Below are positions 24,016-32,698 of a stretch of 64,000 nucleotides of DNA, piece after piece. Numbering within the stretch: position 1 is the stretch's first letter; each line of letters starts with the position of its first letter. This DNA comes from an uncultured Faecalibacterium sp. (lineage in GTDB: Bacteria; Bacillota; Clostridia; Oscillospirales; Ruminococcaceae): the NCBI GenBank assembly GCA_934533135.1, contig CAKTBG010000001.1, forward strand, positions 1-64,000. The letters are read 5' to 3'. The translations under genes were made by a program, and so were the position numbers. The notes beneath the pieces are model-generated. The model was not told where the DNA came from. It ran no database searches and worked only from the letters and a program-made list of their open reading frames with translations.

Positions 24016-24836
24016 CCCAGCCTGTGGTTTCGCCCGGCGTGCTCCGGTTGAGCGTTGCAGCGGCCGTGTTTGCCCGGTGTATGGAGACGTCCGGGGGCGA
24101 TGTTCCGGCGAGGCTCTTTCTGCTCCGGGGCTTTCCATTGGCGGTCGGGATGGTTTTGTTGGCAGCGTTGCTCCTCGAACGGGAAAACCGGAACCGCAGC
24201 ACGCTGTTTTGCAGCGTCTGCCGCATCGGGATGCTGCTCTGGGCGGCGGCAGAGCTGGTGGATGCCGCCCGGGAAGCACAAAGCCTTTGCTGGGAGCAGT
24301 TTTCCTCCATGGCCGTGATCGGCTTTCTGCCGCTGCTTCTCGCCGCCGGGTGGTGTCTTGCACCGGAAACGTTTTCCCGTGCGGCACGGATTCTATGGGG
24401 GCTGGCGGCGGTCGGCGGTTTCATCGGCATTGTCGGGCTTGCCGGGCAGTTTCACTGGCAGAACCTTCTGGAAACGGCATCGTTCCGCGCCAACCGGGTG
24501 ACGCTGCCCCTCTATGCAGAGTATTTTCTTCTGCCGCAGACGACGGAAACGTTGGCCAAGAGCCGCCTGCCCCGCACGGTCTGGCTTCCGATGGAGGCGT
24601 TTCTGCTGGAAGGCGGGGTGCGGCTTGGGCAAGAGCTTCTGTTCGGCTGCAGTGCCTATCCGGGCGCAGAACTTCTGCGGGCATGGACGCTGGGCAGTGT
24701 TTCCCGGATGGATGCCTTGTTTTTGCTGCTTTGGCTGGCGGCGGCTCTGTTCCGCATTTGTTTCCTGACCCGGATCCTCCGGCTGCTGGCAGAGCCGTTC
24801 TGGACGCCGCATATCCCGTGGGAGGCAGGAGCGTGA
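24012..24836 (+). CDS. GerB-type subunit, shortened
   Basis: The protein has 274 residues with about seven hydrophobic segments, in the position of the GerB (APC-transporter-like) subunit. The part SVSRMDALFLLLWLAAALF matches the conserved late segment of GerKB proteins, and it overlaps its neighbours by 4 bases on each side. Usual GerB proteins are about 365 residues with ten membrane segments, so two or three segments seem missing at the N-terminus and in the middle. The reading frame is intact, which argues for reduction rather than recent decay. Assignment rests mainly on position and the late motif. Confidence 0.6.
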   Translation: MTQPVVSPGVLRLSVAAAVFARCMETSGGDVPARLFLLRGFPLAVGMVLLAALLLERENRNRSTLFCSVCRIGMLLWAAAELVDAAREAQSLCWEQFSSMAVIGFLPLLLAAGWCLAPETFSRAARILWGLAAVGGFIGIVGLAGQFHWQNLLETASFRANRVTLPLYAEYFLLPQTTETLAKSRLPRTVWLPMEAFLLEGGVRLGQELLFGCSAYPGAELLRAWTLGSVSRMDALFLLLWLAAALFRICFLTRILRLLAEPFWTPHIPWEAGA

Positions 24837-25825
24837 GCCGCCGGGCAGGATTCCAGCTGCTGGCCGCCGGGTTGATGATCGGCTGGTGCGTCCTGTTTCT
24901 GCGCGGGGAAAATACCGAAAAGAGCATCGTGCGGGCTCTGCTGCTGGAACAAACCCCGAGCGGCTGGTCTGCCGGGCTGCTGTACCAGTTCCCGGAAGCT
25001 TCTGCGGATGCTTCGGAGACGGAGGCGAAGATCCAGTTTGCGCTTGCATCCGGCGGTACGCCGCAGGCCGCACTGGTGCAGGCAGAAAAGAAGCTCCCGC
25101 GCAAAGCCAATTACCGCCTCTGCGATTACCTGCTGCTTGGGCCGGGGAGCACCCTGCAGACCCTCCGGATCTGTGAGACGCTCTATCAGGAGCGGCCGTA
25201 CGGGAGGCTGGCGTCCCGGGTGTTTTTGCTGGATGTTCCGGCACAAGAGCTGGAAACGCGGGCGGAAGAGGAAGAATCGCTGCCGGAAATGCTGCTGGGA
25301 GCGGTCAAAGCCGATGCCGCAGCCCCACGCCTGTATGAGAACCGGAACGGCTGTCTACTGCCGGTGCTGGCGTGGAAAGACGACGCGCTGTCCTGCCGGG
25401 AAGAGCGGCTGCTCGTGACCGCAACAGGGGAGACCGCGCTGACTGCCGACGAGAGCGAAGCGGCTTTGTTTCTGCTGGGGCGCAAAAGGAACTGCCGCTT
25501 TGAAACCGAGCGGGATCCCGTGGAGCTGACCCGGCTGGCACGGTCGGTGGAAGAAAAAGGGGAGGGATTTCGGCTTCTCCTGACCTGCCGCTGCCCGCCG
25601 GAGAGCCGGATGCCGACACAGGAAGAACTTGCCGCATGGGAGACCCTCTGCACCGAAACGGTGCGCCGCTGCTGGGCAAATGGCTTCGATCTCCTCCGGC
25701 TGGGGTCGGTGCGGGCGTTGAGAGACCCCCATGACCCCCTGACAACAAAAAACGCCTGCCCGGAGATCCGGACAGACGTGGCGCTCGATGCGGTTTTCAA
25801 TGGGCCGTCTCGAAGAGAACGGTAA
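24833..25825 (+). CDS. GerC-type subunit, divergent
   Basis: The protein has 330 residues from GTG 24833, which overlaps the GerB-like stop (GTGA). It has an N-terminal hydrophobic segment, then a soluble domain. Ger(x)C proteins are lipoproteins of 370-400 residues; here the Cys in MIGWC is preceded by Trp, so there is no acceptable lipobox. The later part (ELAAWETLCTETVRRCWANGFDLLRLG) resembles the C-terminal GerC domain, where a helix precedes W..G.D..G/R. The 3' end overlaps the convergent phoR-like gene by 29 bases. Assignment is from operon position plus weak similarity. Confidence 0.55.
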   Translation: MSRRAGFQLLAAGLMIGWCVLFLRGENTEKSIVRALLLEQTPSGWSAGLLYQFPEASADASETEAKIQFALASGGTPQAALVQAEKKLPRKANYRLCDYLLLGPGSTLQTLRICETLYQERPYGRLASRVFLLDVPAQELETRAEEEESLPEMLLGAVKADAAAPRLYENRNGCLLPVLAWKDDALSCREERLLVTATGETALTADESEAALFLLGRKRNCRFETERDPVELTRLARSVEEKGEGFRLLLTCRCPPESRMPTQEELAAWETLCTETVRRCWANGFDLLRLGSVRALRDPHDPLTTKNACPEIRTDVALDAVFNGPSRRER

Positions 25826-27146
25826 TGGTCGTGCCCTCGTCCACTTCGCTTTCCAGCTTGATCTTGGCGTTGTGGATGCGGGCGATGTGTTTGACGATGG
25901 CCAGCCCCAGCCCGGTGCCGCCGGTGGCCTTGCTCCGGCTCTTATCCACCCGGTAGAAGCGTTCAAATACGCTGGACTGCGCTTCCTTGGGGATGCCGAT
26001 GCCGTTGTCCTTGACGGTCAGAGTGCAGTGACCATCCCGGCTGCAGGCGGTGATGATCTGGACTTTTCCACCCGGGCGATTGTACCGGATGGCATTGTCG
26101 CAGAGGTTCTGGCACAGTTCGTCCAGCAGGCTTCGGCTGCCCAGCACCGGTGCGCTTTCGCCCAGATAGGTCAGCGAAATGTACGACCGCTTGGCGTTGA
26201 CTTTCTGCCGCTCGACGCACTCCTTGGCCACATCCAGCAGATCGACCGTTTCCATGACCGGCTCGTTGCCGGTCTCGCTTACATTGTCCAGATGCGACAG
26301 CTGCAGAATGTCGTTGACCAGCTGGATCATCCGGGTGGCCTCCACATGGATCTTGTGGCCGAAGCCTGCCACATCTTCGGGTTTGGCGATGCCCGTCTCG
26401 ATCAGCTCGGCGTAGCCGGAGATGCTGGTCAGCGGGGTCTTCAATTCGTGGCTGACATTGGCCGTGAATTCCTGCCGCATTTTCTCATTGTTTTCGCGCA
26501 GGAGACGGTCGGAGTGGATGCTCTCGGCAAAGGGAATCAGCTCCCGGTAGGGAACATTGTCCTGAATGTGGTCGAGATCATCGGCCATTTTCAGAACGGG
26601 CTGGACAAGGCTCCGGGTCAGCAGACCGGCCATGATCGCAGCAGCCCCCATCATCAGCAGGCAGCTCAGCACGATGGCCGGCAGGGTCTCGTCGTAGATG
26701 GCCCAGACGGTCTCGGAGTCCTGCGCCACCCGGAGGATGCAGCCGTCGGGCAGAAGCAGGGCATAGTAATACGTTTCAAACCCCATGGTCTGGGAATCGC
26801 GGCGATCCTGCCCAACGCCGCTTTGCATGGCCTGCTGGATCTCGGGGCGGCTGAGGTGATTTTCCATCTGTTGGGAGGTGGCCGACTCAAACAGCACGCT
26901 GCCGTCGCTGGCGATCAGGGTGAGGCGCAGGTCGCTGGTGACAAAAGAGGAAAGAGCCTGCGGATCGTTCCCCTGGCTGTACCCGGCGGCGATGAGCTTG
27001 GTCTCGTTTTCCAGTGCCGTCCATGCCTGCGCGGTAAACGCTTTATGGAACACAAAGATGCAGAGCACAGCGGTGCAGACCAGACCGACAAATCCCATCA
27101 GAAAGAGACGGTAGCTGATTCTTTCTTCCATGCTGCGCAGTTTCAT
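25797..27146 (-). CDS. phoR: PhoR-like sensor histidine kinase
   Basis: The protein has 449 residues: two membrane segments (about 13-33 and 156-178) flank an extracellular sensor region. HAMP-like sequence is followed by a HisKA domain with phospho-acceptor H233 (NVSHELKTPLTS) and an HATPase domain (N box CDNAIRYN, G1 VKDNGIGIP, G2 GGTGLGLAIV). The gene overlaps the regulator gene by 4 bases. Operon context with a phosphate cotransporter argues for phosphate sensing. The end overlaps the ger operon end on the other strand. Confidence 0.85.
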   Translation of the reverse strand: MKLRSMEERISYRLFLMGFVGLVCTAVLCIFVFHKAFTAQAWTALENETKLIAAGYSQGNDPQALSSFVTSDLRLTLIASDGSVLFESATSQQMENHLSRPEIQQAMQSGVGQDRRDSQTMGFETYYYALLLPDGCILRVAQDSETVWAIYDETLPAIVLSCLLMMGAAAIMAGLLTRSLVQPVLKMADDLDHIQDNVPYRELIPFAESIHSDRLLRENNEKMRQEFTANVSHELKTPLTSISGYAELIETGIAKPEDVAGFGHKIHVEATRMIQLVNDILQLSHLDNVSETGNEPVMETVDLLDVAKECVERQKVNAKRSYISLTYLGESAPVLGSRSLLDELCQNLCDNAIRYNRPGGKVQIITACSRDGHCTLTVKDNGIGIPKEAQSSVFERFYRVDKSRSKATGGTGLGLAIVKHIARIHNAKIKLESEVDEGTTITVLFETAH

Positions 27147-27832
27147 TCTTCGGTTTCCTCCTCGTTGTCAGCCAGTTTATAGCCGACCTTGCGGACGGTG
27201 CAGATGTAGCGTCCTGCGTCGCCCAGCTTCTTGCGCAGGGTGCGGATGTGCATATCCACGGTCCGGCTCTCCACCGAGATGTCGGTGCCCCACACCACCT
27301 GCAGGATGGTCTCGCGGGTCACAACAAGGTTGGTGTGCTCCAGCAGCAGCCGGAGCAGGCTGTACTCCTTGTAGGTCAGATCTACGTTCACCCCATTGAC
27401 AGTGACGCTGTGTCGGGCATTGTCCAGCAGGATCTCGTGGAAGGAGTAGACGTCCGGCCGCACCTCGGGTGCCGACCGACGGAGAGCCGCCCGCACCCGG
27501 CTCAGGAATTCCATGATGCCAAAGGGCTTGGTGATGTAATCGTCTGCACCGCAGTCTAACCCGCGCACGGTGTCCAGCTCACTGGATTTGGCGGTGACCA
27601 TGATGATCGGCAGCCGCTTGAGGGAAGGGGTGTTGCGCAGCTTTTTCAAAATCGAGAAACCGTCCTCGCCCGGCAGCATCACATCGAGGATCACCAGCTC
27701 GGGTTCCGCGTTGTGCATGGCCTGCCAGAAGGGTTCTGAAGAGCCAAAGCTTGCCACATCGTAGCCGTTGGACTGCAGGGCGTACTGCTCCAACTCCCGG
27801 ATGGCGTCATCGTCTTCAACAATGTAGATCAT
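27143..27832 (-). CDS. phoB: PhoB-like response regulator (OmpR family)
   Basis: The protein has 229 residues: receiver domain with acidic pocket VEDDD, phospho-acceptor D50 (VILDVMLPGEDG), conserved Thr and Lys (MVTAKS, ITKPFG), then an OmpR-type winged helix (about 130-225) with SVESRTVDMHIRTLRKKLG. It overlaps the cotransporter gene upstream and the kinase gene downstream by 4 bases each. It probably binds the TTTACA-type repeats upstream of the operon at 29678-29733. Confidence 0.85.
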   Translation of the reverse strand: MIYIVEDDDAIRELEQYALQSNGYDVASFGSSEPFWQAMHNAEPELVILDVMLPGEDGFSILKKLRNTPSLKRLPIIMVTAKSSELDTVRGLDCGADDYITKPFGIMEFLSRVRAALRRSAPEVRPDVYSFHEILLDNARHSVTVNGVNVDLTYKEYSLLRLLLEHTNLVVTRETILQVVWGTDISVESRTVDMHIRTLRKKLGDAGRYICTVRKVGYKLADNEEETEE

Positions 27833-29616
27833 TTCTGTTCCTCCGCAGATGTGTTCCCGTCAGGGAAGAGATAGCGTTCGCGGTAGCGGTCCAGACGACG
27901 CTGGAACTGCTCGCTTTCTTTGGAGTCGTGTCCGCTCTTGAGGTCGTTGAGGTAGGCGTGGGTGTCAAAACTGTCCTGCGCCACCTCGATCTGCGCCACG
28001 GCAACGTTGCTGCAGTGGTCGCAGACACGCTCATAGTTGGTCAGCAGATCGTCCAGAATAAAGCCGTACTCAATGGAGCAGCTGCCCGCCTGCAGACGGG
28101 CGATGTGCCGCGCTTTGATGGCGCGCACCAGTTCATCGACCACCTGCTCCAGCGGTTCGACCTTTCCGGCAAGGTGCAGATCACCCTTGCGGAAGGCGTC
28201 GGTGGTGCGGTTCAGGGTATCCTGCACGGCATCCTCCAACACCTGCAGCTCCTCGCGGGCGTCGTTGGAGAAGTGGACATCCTTGGTGTGCATCTCCTCG
28301 GCAGATTCCAGCAGATTCACGGAATGGTCGCTGATCCGCTCGAAATCGCTGATGGTGTGAAGCAGGGTATTGACGCTCTGGCTGTCGGCGTGGCTCATCT
28401 CGCGGCCGGACAGTTTGACCAGATAGGTGCCGAGGGCATCTTCGTAATGATCGACTTTTTCTTCCTCTTCCCGAACCTTCTGCGCCAGAGCATCGTCCCA
28501 CTTGTGGGTCAGGCTCATGGCTTGGATCACACCGGTACGGGCCAGCTCTGCCATCTCTGCCGTTGCAGAGCGGGCACGCTCGACGGCCATGGCCGGGGTG
28601 TTCAGCAGACGCTCATCCAGCAGGGCAAAGCTCTCTTTCTGAGCGTCGTCGGGGATGGTGGCGATGGCCAGCTTTTCGAGGACATTGGCGAACGGAAGCA
28701 GAACAGCGGTTGCGGTCAGGTTGAAGATCGAGTGAACCACCGCGATGCCCCATGCCGTGACGGTGTCATTGACAAAGGTGAAGTGAAGCACTGCGTTCAG
28801 GCCGTAGAACACGGTCAGGAAGAGGGCCACACCGATGATGTTGAAATAGAGATGCACCATGGCGGCGCGGCGGGCGTTCTTATTGGCACCCACCGAGGAG
28901 AGCAGTGCGGTCACGCAGGTGCCGATGTTCTGACCCATGATGATGGGGATCGCACTGCCGAAGGTGATGACGCCGGTGGAGCTGAGAGCCTGCAGGATGC
29001 CGACACTGGCACTGGAGCTTTGAATGACGCCGGTGACGATGGCACCCACCAGAACGCCGAGCAGCGGGTTGGAGAAGCGGACAAAGAGGTTGGTGAACCA
29101 TGCTTCGTCCTGCAGCGGAGCCACAGCCTGCGACATGGTGGTCATGCCGGTCATCAGGACGGCAAAGCCGATCATGATGGTGCCGACGCCCTGCCGCTTT
29201 TCGCTTTTGCCCATATACAGGAGGATGCCGAGGAAGGCCAGCACCGGGCTGAAGGAGGTGGGCTTGAGCATCTGGATCCAGAAGCTGTCGCCCTGCAGAC
29301 CCGACAGACCCAAGATCCAGCTGGTGACCGTGGTGCCGACGTTGCTGCCCATGATCACGCCGATGGCCTGATGCAGCTCCATGATGCCGCTGTTGACAAA
29401 GCCGACCACCATGACGGTGGTGGCACTGGAGCTCTGGATCACGGCCGTAACGCACAGACCAAGGAAGAAGCCCTTGAGGGGGTTATCGGTCAGCTTGCTC
29501 AGAATTTTTTGCAGCTGACCGCCTGCTTGCTTTTCGAGGGCCTTGCCCATGATGTCCATACCGAACAAAAACAGGGCCAGACCGCCAAAGAGGGAAAAGA
29601 CATTGAAAATCGTCAT
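27829..29616 (-). CDS. Na/Pi cotransporter with C-terminal PhoU domain
   Basis: The protein has 595 residues. The membrane part holds two inverted QSSS motifs (AVIQSSSATTVM near residue 60; VIQSSSASVGIL near 200) that mark the NptA/PNaS family. The C-terminal part (about 340-560) is a PhoU-like helical domain. GAGGAA 7 bases upstream fixes ATG 29616; a GTG at 29631 lies within that site. It leads an operon with the regulator and kinase, so uptake and signalling may be coupled through its PhoU domain. Confidence 0.9.
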   Translation of the reverse strand: MTIFNVFSLFGGLALFLFGMDIMGKALEKQAGGQLQKILSKLTDNPLKGFFLGLCVTAVIQSSSATTVMVVGFVNSGIMELHQAIGVIMGSNVGTTVTSWILGLSGLQGDSFWIQMLKPTSFSPVLAFLGILLYMGKSEKRQGVGTIMIGFAVLMTGMTTMSQAVAPLQDEAWFTNLFVRFSNPLLGVLVGAIVTGVIQSSSASVGILQALSSTGVITFGSAIPIIMGQNIGTCVTALLSSVGANKNARRAAMVHLYFNIIGVALFLTVFYGLNAVLHFTFVNDTVTAWGIAVVHSIFNLTATAVLLPFANVLEKLAIATIPDDAQKESFALLDERLLNTPAMAVERARSATAEMAELARTGVIQAMSLTHKWDDALAQKVREEEEKVDHYEDALGTYLVKLSGREMSHADSQSVNTLLHTISDFERISDHSVNLLESAEEMHTKDVHFSNDAREELQVLEDAVQDTLNRTTDAFRKGDLHLAGKVEPLEQVVDELVRAIKARHIARLQAGSCSIEYGFILDDLLTNYERVCDHCSNVAVAQIEVAQDSFDTHAYLNDLKSGHDSKESEQFQRRLDRYRERYLFPDGNTSAEEQK

Positions 29617-29662
29617 ATCACAGTTCCTCACTTTTATTTGACGTGGTGTTCTCCTGTTTATG

Positions 29663-29733
29663 AGTATAGGGGTTGAATGTAAAATGCGAAATCAGTCAAA
29701 TGTAAAACCCATGTAAAGTAAAGAAAATGTAAA
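29663..29733 (-). promoter_or_regulatory. PHO-box-like array and proximal promoter of the phosphate operon
   Basis: On the minus strand TTTACA occurs four times (29678-29683, 29701-29706, 29712-29717, 29728-29733) with a TTTACT at 29717-29722. Spacings of 11 bp recur (29701 to 29712; 29717 to 29728), as in PhoP/PhoB boxes. A TATACT -10 lies at 29663-29668 without a matching -35, typical of an activator-dependent promoter. Confidence 0.55.
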
Positions 29734-29751
29734 GCCGACCTTCTACCTTAT

Positions 29752-29779
29752 AGTATAAGGGCTTCCGGGGCAGATGCAA
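29752..29779 (-). promoter_or_regulatory. Distal sigma-A promoter of the phosphate operon
   Basis: On the minus strand TTGCAT (29774-29779), a 16-bp spacer and TATACT (29752-29757). Its start would be about 12 bp upstream of the first PHO-box-like repeat, so a bound regulator could block it. Confidence 0.5.
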
Positions 29780-29819
29780 GGCCGAAATGGGAGAAAAGCG
29801 GAAAAGATGACCGGAGAAG

Positions 29820-29848
29820 TTGCCTTTCCCGTCCGGATTTATTATAAT
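29820..29848 (+). promoter_or_regulatory. Promoter of the hprK operon
   Basis: TTGCCT (29820-29825), a 17-bp spacer and TATAAT (29843-29848), about 65 bases before hprK. It is divergent from the phosphate operon promoters. Confidence 0.65.
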
Positions 29849-29912
29849 AAGAGGAAACAGAGCGTTCTGCCCGGGCGATGGGCGAGGCGCAGAAATTGCA
29901 GGAGGAAGAACG

Positions 29913-30848
29913 ATGGGGAATTTTTCCGTTTCTCTCAGCAAGCTGATCGAGAAGGTCAGCATGGAAGTGGTCTATATGCCTCAGGATCAGGACAAGATCC
30001 AGATCGAGATCGCGGAAGTCAACCGTCCGGGTCTGTTTCTGGCGGGATATTATGATTTTTTTGACCGGCTGCGGCTGCAGATCATGGGTCTGGCCGAGAT
30101 GAACTTTCTGTCGGGGCTGACGCCGGAAAAGCGGTACGAGGCTCTGGATCGGCTGTTCGGCCAAAAGCCGCCGGCCGTGATCGTCTGCCGCAGCGAAGAG
30201 CTGGCACCGTTTCCGGAGATGCAGAAGCTGGCCGAGAAGTATCAGGTGGCGTTGCTGCGCTCCAATGAAACGACCTGCACCCTGATGGGAAGCCTCATCA
30301 GCATGCTGAACTTGGAGCTGGCTCCCCGCATCACCCGGCATGGCGTGCTGGTGGAAGTGTACGGCGAGGGCATCCTGATCCTTGGCGACAGCGGCATCGG
30401 CAAGAGCGAGTTGGCCATTGAGCTGGTCAAACGCGGCCACCGTCTGGTCGCCGACGACGCAGTGGAGCTGCGCAAGGTCTCCAACCGCCAGATCATGGGC
30501 ACGGCTCCTGAAAATATCCGCCACTTTATTGAGCTGCGCGGCATTGGCATCGTCAATGTGGCGCGGGTGTTTGGCGTTGGTGCGGTCAAGGTCAGCGAGA
30601 GCCTGGATCTGGTGGTCCAGCTGGAAGCATGGGATCCGACCAAGAACTATCAGCGCACCGGTCTCGAGAGCGAGTACTACGAGATCCTTGGCGTCAACAT
30701 CCCCAGCACCAGCATCCCGGTCTCGCCGGGCCGCAACCTTGCGGTGGTGCTGGAAACGGCGGCCATCAACAACCGCCAGAAGAAGATGGGCTACAACGCA
30801 GCCAAAGAGCTGCTGATCCGGCTGGGTCTCAACGATACGCTGGATTAA
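29913..30848 (+). CDS. hprK: HPr kinase/phosphorylase
   Basis: The protein has 311 residues. The P-loop GDSGIGKS (158-165) is followed by the family signature ELRGIGIVNVARVFG. HprK phosphorylates HPr on Ser46 and controls carbon catabolite repression. GGAGG before ATG 29913 sets the start; an in-frame ATG at 29820 lies within the promoter. It heads a unit hprK-murB-rapZ-whiA-dnaE, a common order in Clostridia. Confidence 0.96.
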   Translation: MGNFSVSLSKLIEKVSMEVVYMPQDQDKIQIEIAEVNRPGLFLAGYYDFFDRLRLQIMGLAEMNFLSGLTPEKRYEALDRLFGQKPPAVIVCRSEELAPFPEMQKLAEKYQVALLRSNETTCTLMGSLISMLNLELAPRITRHGVLVEVYGEGILILGDSGIGKSELAIELVKRGHRLVADDAVELRKVSNRQIMGTAPENIRHFIELRGIGIVNVARVFGVGAVKVSESLDLVVQLEAWDPTKNYQRTGLESEYYEILGVNIPSTSIPVSPGRNLAVVLETAAINNRQKKMGYNAAKELLIRLGLNDTLD

Positions 30849-30876
30849 ACCGAATACTCTGGAAAAGAGGACGCAA

Positions 30877-31794
30877 ATGGAACAACTCAAACAACAGCTG
30901 CGCGAAGCGGGCATCCGCTTCAAAGAAAACGAACCGCTCAGCGCGCACTGCACCTTTAAGATCGGCGGCCCGGCGGATGTGTTCCTCCAGCCGTGTGACG
31001 AAGCCCAGCTCTGCACGGCCGTCCGGCTCTGCAAAGAAGCCGGGATCCGCTATTACCTGCTGGGCAACGGCAGCAACATCCTGTTCGAGGACGCAGGCTT
31101 CCGCGGCGCGGTCATTGACGTCTCCACCGAGGGTGCGGACAGGGCTCCGACCTTCTGCTGCAATGCAGACGGCGGCAGGCTGACCGTCTGTGCGGGGATG
31201 AAGCTTGCCGACCTGTGCCGCTTTGCACAGAAACACGGCTATACCGGGCTGGAATTTGCTTACGGCATTCCGGGCACCGTGGGCGGTGCGGTCTACATGA
31301 ACGCCGGTGCCTACGGCGGTGAGATCAAGGATGTGCTGGAACGGGTCTCCTATCTGAACACAGAAGGGGAGATCGTGGAGGCAGACGCTGCAGAGCTGGA
31401 TCTGTCGTACCGGCACAGCATTTTTGAAGAGAACGGCGGCTGCATCCTGCGTGCGGACTTCCGCCTGCAAAAGAGCGACCCGGAGGCCATCAAAGCGCGG
31501 ATGAACGAGCTGATGGCAAAACGGATCGAAAAGCAGCCGCTGGATAAGCCCAGTGCCGGCAGCACGTTCAAACGGCCAGTCGGTGCGTTTGCAGCCGCTC
31601 TCATCGACCAGTGCGGCCTGCGGGGATACCGCCACGGCGGAGCGGCCGTCAGCGACAAGCACTGCGGGTTCGTCGTCAACCTTGGCGGCGCGACCTGCGC
31701 CGATGTGCTGGCTCTCTGCGACGAGGTGTGTGCCATCGTGAAGGAAAAGACCGGCTTTGCGCTGGAAAAAGAAATTCGTGTGGTAAAGGCATAA
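30877..31794 (+). CDS. murB: UDP-N-acetylenolpyruvoylglucosamine reductase
   Basis: The protein has 305 residues: FAD-binding segments (TFKIGGPADVF, LGNGSNILFEDAGFRG), PGTVGGAVYMNAGAYGGE, and the catalytic Ser in SAGSTFKRP with a late Glu in LEKEIRVV. It makes UDP-MurNAc for peptidoglycan. The short form without an extra inserted domain fits the Gram-positive type. Confidence 0.96.
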   Translation: MEQLKQQLREAGIRFKENEPLSAHCTFKIGGPADVFLQPCDEAQLCTAVRLCKEAGIRYYLLGNGSNILFEDAGFRGAVIDVSTEGADRAPTFCCNADGGRLTVCAGMKLADLCRFAQKHGYTGLEFAYGIPGTVGGAVYMNAGAYGGEIKDVLERVSYLNTEGEIVEADAAELDLSYRHSIFEENGGCILRADFRLQKSDPEAIKARMNELMAKRIEKQPLDKPSAGSTFKRPVGAFAAALIDQCGLRGYRHGGAAVSDKHCGFVVNLGGATCADVLALCDEVCAIVKEKTGFALEKEIRVVKA

Positions 31795-31807
31795 AGAGGG
31801 GAATCGT

Positions 31808-32674
31808 ATGGATCTTCTGATCGTCAGCGGACTTTCCGGCGCAGGAAAGTCTGTCGCTATGAATGCGCTGGAGGATATCGGCTTTTTCTGCATCGACAAC
31901 ATCCCGGCTGGGCTGCTGCCCAGCATCACAGCATTTTCCAAGGCGGGCGACAACCAGCTCCAGCGGGTCGCACTGTCCATGGATGTGCGCGGCTGCCACT
32001 CCGGGGAGTCCATTGAACAGGCCTTGGAACAGCTGGATCAGCAGGGCGTGCGGTACGAGATCCTCTTCCTTGATGCGCCGGACGAGGTGCTGATGCGCCG
32101 GTACAGCGAGACCCGCCGCCGCCACCCCATCAGCATCGCCGAGGGCATCTCCACCCGGGAGGCGTTTCTGAAAGAGCGGCAGATCCTTGAACCGCTGCGG
32201 GAGCGGGCAAACTACACCATCAATACGGCGTTGCTCTCGACAGCGCAGAACAAAGAGCGCATCTGCAATTTGTTTTTGCAGAACGGCGGCGCAAAGCAGG
32301 CCATGCGGCTTACCATCATGTCCTTTGGATTCAAGTTTGGCATCCCGCCGGAATCGGATCTCGTGCTGGATGTGCGCTGCCTGCCCAATCCATTCTATGT
32401 ACCGGAGCTGAAGCATAAGACCGGCCTCGATCAGGAGGTCGTGGATTTTGTCATGAGCCACCCGGAGGCGGAGGAATTGCTGCGGCGGTACGAGAACTTT
32501 CTCGAGTATGCACTGCCCCTTTATGTCAAGGAGGGCAAAAGCCAGCTGACCATCGCCGTGGGCTGCACCGGCGGCAAGCACCGCTCCATCACCTTTGCGC
32601 GGAAGATCGCAGCATACTGCGAGAAGCTGGGGTATACGCCCGGTGTGCAGCATCGGGATGCGACCCGAAAATAA
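31808..32674 (+). CDS. rapZ: RapZ/YvcJ family nucleotide-binding protein
   Basis: The protein has 288 residues. Walker A GLSGAGKS (8-15) and FFCIDNIP are followed by the C-terminal segment with SFGFKFG, DVRCLPNPFYVPELKHKTG and IAVGCTGGKHRSI. It hydrolyses nucleotides; in E. coli it adapts RNase E to small RNAs, while its Firmicute role is less clear. It is normally followed by yvcK, but here whiA follows directly. Confidence 0.94.
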   Translation: MDLLIVSGLSGAGKSVAMNALEDIGFFCIDNIPAGLLPSITAFSKAGDNQLQRVALSMDVRGCHSGESIEQALEQLDQQGVRYEILFLDAPDEVLMRRYSETRRRHPISIAEGISTREAFLKERQILEPLRERANYTINTALLSTAQNKERICNLFLQNGGAKQAMRLTIMSFGFKFGIPPESDLVLDVRCLPNPFYVPELKHKTGLDQEVVDFVMSHPEAEELLRRYENFLEYALPLYVKEGKSQLTIAVGCTGGKHRSITFARKIAAYCEKLGYTPGVQHRDATRK

Positions 32675-32698
32675 ATTGGAAAAAGAAAAGGAAACAAC

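Noticed and set aside
27751..29676. Open plus-strand frame of 641 codons opposite the Na/Pi cotransporter gene
   Set aside because: No ribosome site and a composition typical of antisense frames; the minus-strand gene has clear QSSS and PhoU features.
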